From positions 23,120,254 to 23,184,253 of the forward strand of contig OZ025260.1 in NCBI GenBank assembly GCA_964019135.1: a stretch of DNA of 64,000 bases, written 5' to 3'. Below the pieces are notes generated by a model that saw nothing but the letters and a program-made list of their open reading frames with translations, was not told where the DNA came from and ran no database searches. The number at the start of each line of letters is the position of its first letter. The stretch's first letter is position 1. The position numbers and the translations under genes were made by a program. Positions 51,701-62,939 of this stretch are shown in pieces. Source of the DNA: Arenicola marina. Taxonomy: Eukaryota; Annelida; Polychaeta; Arenicolidae.

Positions 51701-54700
51701 ATAATGTAAGTATACATGTTTGCTTATTACCCCCCCCCCCCGCCGCGTTTAGGGGGTCGTTTTAAGGGGGGGGGTCACCTTAACCATACAATGGCTTCCA
51801 TATACTAAACATGTACTAGTATGCCGGGCGCGTACAGATTTGTATATGTAGTCACAGGATCTCGCCACTCATTACGGTCCGAAAATGACGGCGTTATTTA
51901 CGTCATATCCAATAAAGAAACAAATGGTTTATCATAACACGCTCACAGAATGACGTCATCTTGCCTACGTCATAATAACCAGAGATCCTGTGCTTATAGT
52001 AGCAGTCATTAGCGTCAAGGGAAAGGGAGAGCATCGTGTCTTCGGGATAGTTGACTATTCTTTTCGAACGATGCCATGATATCCTTATCCTACGCACGGG
52101 GTGGTGCTCGTTTGATATAGTACGTAGAGGCGACTCTTTGCTTAGTCCGTGGATTTCAGAGTGTACCAGCGATATTCTCAGAACATTTCTATACAGGCAA
52201 ATAAGGGAAGCTATTAAGGGAGGTATCCCTGAACGTGGCTCTTCACTTACTCTTTCATACGATGATAACAATAACATAAGTATTACAAAAAAAGAAGTAA
52301 TTTGTATTATGATTTCCGTCATAAGTTTCTGCTATAACCTTGACGTGTGTTATCTCTCCTCCACCCCCGCCCTCTGTCACCCCTCTTGCCCCCTGTCACC
52401 GCCCCCCCCCCTCCAGCTGCCGACCCCTGAGGTTGCCCAGCACCGGGAGCTGCTGGAGAACACGCTGGGGGTGAAGCCCCACCGTCAGTCCATCACCTTA
52501 CTGCTGAAACCAGGCGCCAAGGAGACCGTCAGGGTCAGCTTCCAGCCCAGGAACGACCTCCCGCAGACATCGCTCATACTAATACGGTCAGTGCCAGACC
52601 CCGGACTGCCCCAAGTGCCAGACCGCCCCCAGTGCTAGACTGCCCCCAGTGCCAGACCGCCCCCAGTGCCAGACCGCCCCCAGTGCCAGACCGCCCCCAG
52701 TGCTAGACTGCCCCCAGTGCTAGACTGCCCCCAGTGCCAGACCATACTGCCCCCAGTGCCAGACCGCCCCCAGTGCTAGACTGCCCCCAGTGCCAGACCA
52801 TACTGCCCCCAGTGCCAGACCGCCCCCAGTGCTAGACTGCCCCCAGTGCCAGACCGCCCCCAGTGCTAGACTGCCCCCAGTGCCAGACCGCCCCAGTGCT
52901 AGACTGCCCCTCAGTGCCAGAGCATACTGCCCCCAGTGCCAGACTGCCCCCAGTGCCAGACCGCCCCCAGTGGTAGACTGCCCCCAGTGCCAGACCATAC
53001 TGCCCCCAGTGCCAGACCGCCCCCAGTGCTAGACTGCCCCCAGTGCTAGACTGCCCCCAGTGCCAGACCATACTGCCCCCAGTGCCAGACCGCCCCCAGT
53101 GCTAGACTGCCCCCAGTGCCAGACCGCCCCCAGTGCCAGACTGCCCCAGTGCTAGACTGCCCCTCAGTGCCAGACCATACTGCCCCCAGTGCCAGACCGC
53201 CCCCAGTGCTAGACCGGCCCCAGTGCTAGACTGCCCCCAGTGCCAGACCGCCCCCAGTGCTAGACTGCCCCCAGTGTCAGACCATACTGCCCCCAGTTCC
53301 AGACCGCCCCCAGTGCTAGACTGCCCCCAGTGCCAGACCAGACTGCCCCCAGTGCCAGACCAGACTGCCCCCAGTGCCAGACCCGACTGCCCCCAGTGCC
53401 AGACCGCCCCCAGTGCTAGACTGCCCCCAGTGCCAGACTGCCCCAATGCCCGACCAGACCGCCCCAGTGCCAGAATGCCCCAATGCCCGACCAGACCGCC
53501 CCCAGTGCCAGACTGCCCCCAGTGCCAGACCAGACTGCCCCCAGTGCCATACCAGACTGTCCCCAGTGCCAGACCGCCCCCAGTGCCAGACCAGACCGCC
53601 CCCACTGCCAGACTGCCCCAATGGCCGACCAGACCGCCCCCAGTACCAGACCAGACCGCCCCCAGTGCCAGACCAGACCGCCCCCATTGCCAGACCAGAC
53701 CGCCCCTAGTGCCAGACTGCCCCCAGTGCCGTACCAGACTGTCCCCAGTGCCAGACTTCCCCCAGTGCCATACCAGATTGCCCCCAGTGCCATACCAGAC
53801 TGCCCCCAGTGCCCGACTGCCCCCAGTGCCAGACTGCCCCAAGTGCCATACCAGACTGCCCCCAGTGCCCGACTGCCCCCAGTGTCAGACTGCCCCCAGT
53901 GCCAGACTGCCCCCAGTGCCAGACTGCCCCCAGTGCCAGACTGCCCCCAGTGCCACTCCAGACCCCGATGCCACACCTCCCCAATGCCAGAAAATTTAAA
54001 TCAAAGAGTGGAATACAAGTTATGATGCTATTTGACGCAAGCCACCACGCCATGGTTACGGCAAGTTGCATTGAAGGTCATTGCGTTCATTCCCTTTAAC
54101 TTTCCCTTCAACTCGAGTAATGTCGTATATTTATCCAAATGCAAAGTACTCATGCATTTTTGCGCTAGCCATTGTAAACATTGACAAAATATACGGATAT
54201 CGTCAATTATTGTTACAGTACCCAGATCATAAATGACGGCAATCCTATAGTTACATCGCCATAACAAAAGGGCGGATCCGCGTGAGTTAGTAGCCGCTCT
54301 GTGGTGGCTCACCCGTGGGTCCTAGTGTGCTGGTTATGCCTCCCATACATTATGTATTTAGCAGCAATGAATGGTGGCGGTGCCTGGTGGCCGGGTCTGA
54401 CTCCTGTGTGGTTGTGTCTCCTACAGGAATAACCTGACAGTGATAGACACAGTGGTAGTCCGGGGACAAGGCGGCCGCGGGGAACTGCTCTTCAGCAAGC
54501 GAAAGGCTGGTTCCCCGATCCCCCTCTCCTTTGAGATTGCTGATAAACATCTCAAAAGCTGTGATAGTAAGTGGCGCCCCCCTCACGGCTGGCTTCAGCG
54601 TTGTATTTCTATTTGTAAATAATTGAGATATTCCAAGAAAATAAAAATTGTAAATACTGACTTATATATCAAAATAGGCAGTAATGCCACAGGAGCAAGT

Positions 54701-57700
54701 GATTGTTGTCCTATTTTATTTTGTATAACTACCGCTTAGTCGGTAATAATTAGATTATTTGCTGAAAACTGTCATGAATGTGGGTACATTATTAGTATAA
54801 TAATCATTAATAATCTTATTTATACGAAACTTTATTATTCCACTTTAAAACTTCAGGCCCATAATATTATTAATAATCTTTGTTTGTACTACCGGTATGT
54901 TGTCAATCTATTATACTAGTTTCATTATCAATAATCTTCTAACTAATGTACTTTAAGCATAACGTTATCTTCCTTTCTTATTACTAATGTACCGGGTAAT
55001 TAATTTTCCCTATTATCGCTCACGTCGTGGCATTGATCTTTGATGCTTGTTATTTTCATGATTACTATGCCAATACCTGGTTCTATATTTATTGTGTGTT
55101 TTTTCTTCAGAAAAGCGGCAGAGTAAAGTATTGCCTCCCAACTTTACCGTGAAGCGGACATTTACCATCAGAAACACAGGCCAGCTGCCCTTCTACGTGC
55201 ACGGCTTCACGATCAACCGCTCCCCGTGCGAGGGCTACGGATTCCGTGTTATAGACTGCCACGGCTTCGAGCTGGCGCCCAACGGCAGTAGAAAAATAGA
55301 TATAGTGTAAGTAGGATCCCTTGGCGAGTGGGTAATGGTCAGGTGTCGTCAGCCATTTCTCTCTTACTCTTCTATTATTTAGACCCTTTAATGGGTGTAG
55401 TAGGTCTTCATTAAGACCTCGTGTTGCCTCATTGGTGCCTGGCGTGGTTCTGGGGCAAGTTAAAAGTCCAGAGGAAAGGGATGGGTCACGAGTATCTCCT
55501 CTGGCTACGGCTGATGTCATGATTGTCTTTGGCTTTGAGTGGTGTCATTATCTCCTGGCTGTGAGTGATGTCATTATCTTCTGGCTGTAAGTGATGTCAT
55601 TGTGGCTACGGGTGATGTCTTTCCTGGATAGGTGTGATGACATTATCTTATCTGGCCATCGGGGATTTCATTATTTTCTGGCTGCGGGTGATGTGATTAT
55701 CGCTTCTGGCTACTATAGAGTAATATCAAAACCTTTGTCCTTGAATTACCTGTCAGCAATCAAACAGCAACCTTTCAATCACATTGCAATATATGCATCT
55801 CGCCTTGCCCTTTCCAATCCTTGCGAGGTGACCTTGAAGGCAATATCCACGATGCCACCCCCCCCCCTCCCCCCTCCCTCCGCCCCTCCTCCCCCCTTCT
55901 CCTTCTCACCCTCCATCTTCTTACTCCTCCCCCCGACCGACGTCCCGTACCCATGATCTCTATATTACTGGCCTTTGCAGGTTCACGCCCGACTTCACCA
56001 TGTCGCGAGTCCGCCGCATGCTGACGGTGCAGACCAGCCTGGGCCCGGCCATCAACTACACGCTACAGGCCACCGTGCCGGCCAACATGCTGACCAAGTG
56101 CGCGGCGGCCCTGCCCCGGCCCCCCTGGGAACCCATCCTCTACTACTCCACCGTCTGCTGCATGGCCTTCCTGCTGTTCTGCGTCATGGCCGCCGGGTAC
56201 TTCGAGGCCGACCGCCTGTTTACGGCCGACGTCCTTCGGCGCCGACCCAAGGTCAGCAGCGCCACCCAGACGTTCGACAAGGGCAAAGTGTTCGATCTCA
56301 AGACTGTGGGCGGGTCGCGGCTTCCGCTGGATGTACATCAGACTGGCGGCGGCAGCGGCCTGAGTGGCGGTGGGGGTGGTGCTGTGGGGATGTCGGCTGG
56401 TCGTCATAACTACCACCAGCAGCTGCCGCAGCACGTGGCCGGCTCGACCAATGGTAGACTGTCGTCGTCCGCCGCTGTCGCCGCCGCCGCCGCCGCGGGG
56501 GAGGCCGCTGCTGCTGCCGCCAACTCAAACGGTCACGTCCACGAGCCCGTGCTCCACGCGGCCGCCGCAGCGACAACCCGTGCCATTATCGCCCAGGCCA
56601 AGCGGAACCGGAAGTCTGAGCAGAGTTCCTGGTCCGCCGTCTTCGGATACATGCTCGGATTCTTTTCCAACGCGACGTCGCCTCTCTCGACGACGGCGAC
56701 GGCTTCTTCATCCTCCTCCTCCTCCTCTTCCTCCTCTTCCTCCTCTTCCTCTTCCTTCTCCTCCTCTGTTACTCGCAGTAACGGCTTGGCGGGTAGGGCT
56801 TCCGGTTCTACTCCCGCCTCCGGCCCCGCCACCGGCCTCCCGGGCTCTCCACCTGTGCACGGCTCCCCGGCCTCACAGCACCCGGGCGGCGTGAGCGGCG
56901 GGAGCAACGGCGCGCGCCCGCCACCTCGCGACCACGACCCCTGCACCACCAAGTCTCCACCGCAGCCCGCCACCCACGGCGGCGCGGCCAACGGCGCTCC
57001 GTCGGGGGGCGCCACCAACGCCACCAGACACTTCAAAGACACGACCACGACGACATCGAGCGGGGCAGCCACGCCAAGCGGCAGCGGCGGCGGCGGCGGG
57101 GACACCCCGGGCGACACCGGCCTGTCCTTCCTGGGCCGTCTCATGGGCCTGCTGTCCTTCGCCTCAGCCGCTCCCCCCGGCGCCAAGGCGGCGTCCCAGC
57201 GACGGGACGCCGCCAGCGCCGCGGGAAGTCGGGACGCCGAATCACGGGACGCCAACGCCAACGGCGCATCCGCCTCCGCCGACACCCGACAACAACAACA
57301 ACAACACGACTCACAGCACGACTCGCAACACGAGTCGCTTAGCAACGGCAGCGCGTGCGCGGCTGACCCCCGGCGCTCTAGCAGCGGCGGCGGGAGCCAG
57401 CACCCGGACAGATCCCGCTCAGCGTCCTCGGGACACAAGCGCGGGCGCCTGACCCCCCCGCTCAGCCTCGACGCCCACGACCTCGCACACGTCGATGAGG
57501 ACCCGGATGACGACCCCATCATGTCGCGCAGAGACGGTAGGTGGCGCGGTAGTTGCTCGAAGTCGTAGCCTGCAATTTTTTTATTTATTTTTTTCAAAAT
57601 GGAATGGAGCCTCCCTGGCTCGGTGGGTTGTATATATTCAGGACGCTTTAACCAATTTTGGTGAATCATATCGCGTCAATGGGAGATTGGGTGTTCAACA

Positions 57701-60700
57701 TAACTCAGTGTTAGGTGTGTATCTGGTGTCGAAACTTAATGAAACTGGACATTCTATTGGTTGGTGATAGCGAGACACTGGACATGTTTCTATTGGTTGG
57801 CGCTCGACACTGGACATGTTTCTATTGGTTGATGCTCCACACTGGACATGTTTCTATTGGTTGGCGCTCGACACTGGACATGTTTCTATTGGTTGGCGCT
57901 CGACACTGGACATGTTTCTATTGGTTGGCGCTCGACACTGGACATGTTTCTGTTGGTTGGTGATGGCGAGACACTGGACATGTTTCTATTTGTTGGCGCT
58001 CGACACTGGACATGTTTCTATTGGTTGGCGCTCGACACTGGACATGTTTCTATTGGTTGGCGCTCGACACTAGACATGTTTCTATTGGTTGGCGCTCGAC
58101 ACTGGACATGTTTCTATTGGTTGGCGCTCGACTCTGGACATGTTTCTATTGGTTGGCGCTCGACACTAGACATGTTTTTATTGGTTGATGCTCGACACTG
58201 GACATGTTTCTATTGGTTGGTGCTCGACACTGGACATGTTTCTATTTGTTGGCGCTCGACACTGGACATGTTTCTATTGGTTGGCGCTCGACACTGGACA
58301 TGTTTCTATTGGTTGGCGATCGACACTGGACCTGCTTCTATTGGTTGGCGCTCGACACTAGACATGTTTCTATTGGTTGTCGCTCGACACTGGACATGTT
58401 TCTATTGGTTGGCGCTCGACACTGGACATGTTTCTATTGGTTGGCGCTCGACACTGGACATGTTTCTATTGGTTGGCGCCCGACACTGGACATGTTTCTA
58501 TTGGTTGGCGCTCGACACTGGACATGTTTCTATTGGTTGACGCTCGACGCTGGACGTGTTTCTATTGGTTGGTGATGGCGAGACACTGGACGTGTTTCTA
58601 TTGGTTGACGCTCGACGCTGGACGTGTTTCTATTGGTTGGTGATGGCGACACACTGGACGTGTTTCTATTGGTTGGGGATGGCGAGACACTGGACATGTT
58701 TCTATTGGTTGGGGATGGCGAGACGTTGATGATCCGTGTCTCATGCTTTGTATTTTTATGTCACTCCAGGCAAGAGGTCCAAGTCCCGACGCTCCAAAGT
58801 GGACCAGCGTCGGTCCAAAGCGTTGGACTTCGAGCGAGAGGAGACCTCGTCCACGACCACCGAGTCCAGCATGGAGACTGACGACAAGGTAGGGACTGCA
58901 GGCTACTTCCTATCTGGCATCCCTTATCTATGTAGTATAGGGTCTTTATATGCATCACATACCATGGTAATATTGCGGTGATTTTGCAAGAAAAAGCAAA
59001 AAATAGCATTTAACAAATAAATGTTACAATAAATAAATATTTTGTTAATGAATTAACTTGAATAAGAAGACAATAAATTGACCCGGGGCTGTCGTGTGGG
59101 TCGGGCGAATGGCTACGGGTACAAAATATGACTTGGTATTTACATGCAAATGGACGCATTGCTACACCATTGTATTATCTAAGGGCGGACGCGTTGTGGA
59201 TACGGCAGCAGGCGATATCATCTTGGTATCCTAGAGCCACCAATGTGTGCTAAAGCGTTTCTGTTAATAATCAAAACGGTAGGATTCTGTGGCCTGCACA
59301 TGCACACCGCATGAACACGCAACGGCGGTTCTACGGTAGTTTAGGTCTGACGACATGAAGGCTGTCGGTGTTTGCCCCCCCCCCCCCCCCCCCACCGCCT
59401 ATATCATTGCTCTTCTTGGCGTTGCAGACATTCAGCACTCGTGACACGACCCCCGACAGCCAGCCGCCCCGGACCAGGAAGACCAAGGGCAGGGGCAGGC
59501 GGGACAGGGTCACCAAGGCGACCAGCGCCGACGTCGATGACGACAACAACGATGAGGACTTTATCATCACCTCCAAGTCGAAGGCGCACAAGAAGATCCG
59601 CGTAGACCCCAAGAGTGCGTACGGCGGCAACATCATGCGACCTCGGTACGTGCCGCGTCATCCTGCGCCACAGTGACGTCACAGTGGCGGTTTTAATGAC
59701 GTCACGACGTTTCTCGTGCCTTGGAAAAGCCACAGTTGTCGTTGGTTTTGTGGTATTCTGGTTTAATCTAGGGGAGGTATTTAATCTTTAGGAATGTATT
59801 TTTATAACTACACTGTATTATTTGCCTTTATCCAGACATAGAGGCCTTTAACTCGACGATGGGGGCATCCTTGGTGGTGTAGTGGTTAGCGGAGTAGACG
59901 GCAGATCATCAAAAAGTCCTGGGTTCGAATCCCGCCCCCGGGCACCTACTTCATTCATTCGTTCTTTATCCCCACAAGAGGTTCCTGGGCCCAGTTTAGA
60001 GCTTGGGTGCACATAAGCGGCCTAAACGCCAATCCATACATTCATTGCCTCAATGAAACTACAGTTTGGACGACGATTCGCTTGAACCTATGGCACGATA
60101 TAGCCTAGCAGACGCCTTGCAGGACTAAAGTAATATTAAATCAAAATCACTTTGTTGCAAATATGATTGAGAATCATTGCCTCGATCTCAGTAAACAATG
60201 CGAAATTGTGTGGATGGGAAATATTACCATTCGGGAACTTCCCTTGGAGCTTTTGACCTCTCATAGTACACCGAGTGTAGCGCTCGCGCATGACTAATCC
60301 CTCCTGCAGTCTCTATCTGTACATGTATTGATTTGCACGTATTTATGCAATGTCTGTTTCTACACCATGGACGTTGTGCCTGAAGTACTCCCCCCCCCCC
60401 CCCTAATAGAATTATTATTGAAAATATGTTGTTTAGAACAAAACGTCAAAATACCCTCTTCATTCCTTCCTTACCGTTTCGTCTCCCTGCAGCACCCTAG
60501 AGCTGCCCTACGTCACCAAACTGGAGGCGGCGGAGGCAAACAAAGAAAACGAACTGAAACCGGATGAGATCTCGACGGACAAGACACTGAAGAAGAGTCT
60601 GAGAAACAAGGGAAAGAACAAATCTGGTCAGCAGTTTGTCCATGCCGAGAGTGTCCGCGTGCTCTGTGGTCATGTAGACTCTCCCGTTGATGGTTTTATC

Positions 60701-62907
60701 CTCGTTTCGTGATTGCATTTGATTGACAGTATCGGGCGTAACGCATGGGCTGATTGAGATGTTAGTGTCCCAACTAAACCTCTATGTTGGCTGATCTGTT
60801 AGTAATCCGTGTATAATCCCTCCTAATCCCTGACTAATCCGTTACTGGCCGGTGTAGCTTATCCCGTTTTGGCTGACGTCGTGTGCCAAATCAATCAAAC
60901 TGTGAGTCTCAGCTTCACTGTAGAAACCCATGCGTTGCTTGTGACGTCATTTTCACTGATGGTGACGTCATTTTCATTGGTGGTGACGTCACTAGTTGAA
61001 TTAGTAGTTTGTAATTATCTCGGAGGCACATTTCCCGTTCGGTTTCGCATCGCTTGGAAGTAACTGCCTCGCCTAGTGAATAACCCGGAGAAACATTGCT
61101 AACTAACTACACCGGATGACTATAGACACTCCTATCAAATCAAACATGGCGCTAGGCAATAGAACATGAACGGGCAGCGTGTCTCCTTCGGTTTACATTT
61201 CGGGTGTACGTATTGTAAAATCTTATGACTTATATATATATGTACATTACCTGGCTGGGACACGTTATACTAAAGCTACCCGTTGCCTTATTATGGCCAT
61301 GGTTTCCAACACTTATGTTTCAAGCTATGCATACAGCATTTGCACACGTAAAACATGCATTAAAATGGAATTTGTACCTATTTTTTGTTGTCTAAATCAA
61401 GTACTTAAACTACAAAGGGGATTTTGGTAATTAACAGTTTGGACTCTATCGGCATTCTAGGAATATGTAGGGAAAACTTTGGCATTACAGCCTATTTTGG
61501 TCTATTTATACGAGAAGAAATGCCGTCTTAAAATATCATTATACATGGGGGTTGGATAAATGCCGTATGTACATCTCGAATGAATTGCAAATTTAATATA
61601 TCGTATATCGTACCATACCTTTCTGTATCCCACCTCTTTCTTCGTTATTCTGTTTTCCCAATATAAATATATATATATAGAAATATATATATATATGATC
61701 ACATCTATCTGGCCTGTATGTAAAGTATCTTTGTCCTTTACTCGTCCACATCCTGCGTTGTGTCCTTCTGTCGTTCCATTTTTTAATTTTTGTGTTCCGC
61801 CTGCCCTTGTGACATTGTGACCCGGTTTGCTGTGGCTGTTGTTACCCTACATCCTTGATAACCCCTCTCCCGTGAAATCCTACCCCCCACCCCTCCCGCC
61901 ATCCCACCTCACCGGTCCATCTTCCATGTTAGGGCCCAGGGAGTCAATTATCATAGTAATGGGTAAGCGTGAGTAATATGTGAGCTATACTGAAACTATG
62001 GTTGGCCCTAACATGGAAAAAAACGACCGTCCTAACGCACCCGTATTCAGTGTGACCCCTGGCTGATTGTCGTGACCTCTGTGTTGTTCGAGCAGACGAC
62101 ATTTCGCACCCTGCGCGCGGGCTTCACCTGCAGGAGTCAGGCCGGGACTCGCCGCCCCCCGTCTGGGATGTGCCTCTTTCCCGCCATTCTGGTCAGCTCT
62201 CATGCTTTATAGTCTCATCATTAACAGTGGTTTCAGGTGACGAATGATACGTGAACTTAGTGTGTTTGTTCAGTAACATGATCGATTATTAACTGAACAG
62301 CGGGTGTAAGCGTTGATTGGTTTTTCGATTGTTACTTACTTGTTAATGTTATTATATGATAGCTTATGTGACATTTATCCTACAATCCTAAGAAGAAAAA
62401 TACTATCATATAGCCAGTCTTGTTCTTGACCTTGATGTCTAGTTCCAGAGTGGAAAATATGTTTGCAGTAGCTGTGTTACTTGTACAAGTTCAATTCTTG
62501 ATGCCCTATTTCATTTTATGAAGGGTTTCTACGGCCTTTATGTCATCGTAACCAAGGATACCTGCGTAAATGTAAGTGTTTTGACTGCGCCCTGAATCAT
62601 GCTCATCTTGCCCTTTGTAGGTGAGCTAAGCGACCTCGCGCTGCAGACGGAACAGTTCTCTCGACTACAACAGCCGCCGCCTGGAGCGCCACTGTCCTCC
62701 GGCGGCCTTACCAGCATCGGCAGCGGTAGCAGCGGCAGCGGCGCCAAGCCTGCGTACGGCCCGAACGAGCAGCTAGCCAGCAGCTCTCGCTCTTCCTCCT
62801 ACAGCAGTGTGGTCAGCAGCGGCAGCGGCCCGGTCCCCGTCCCAACCCCGGGGCCGCCAACCGTCTCTGTCCCGGACTCGAACCCCCGACCCGGCCGCTC
62901 CGGGATG

Positions 62908-62939
<32 letters not shown>

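Larger units (their letters stand above)
44200..58872 (+). repeat. 15-kb duplicated block, copy 2 (right of the gap)
   Basis: Begins GGCATCATGTTGGCATGGTA, equal to 28932, and ends at the base equal to 43999. The sequence continues into the rest of exon x and further TMEM131 exons, so this copy connects to the 3' part of the gene. Copy 1 connects to the 5' part. Confidence 0.95.

Noticed and set aside
28932-58872. True tandem duplication of part of TMEM131, or two TMEM131-family genes side by side
   Set aside because: Both breakpoints coincide with a 200-N gap, neither copy is a complete gene, and synonymous-level similarity is allelic. Left open only until read depth is checked.
59868-59945. 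Functional tRNA gene (also 11334, 17213, 17716, 19887, 22680)
   Set aside because: A and B boxes are present but acceptor and anticodon stems do not pair, and each is followed by the same SINE body.
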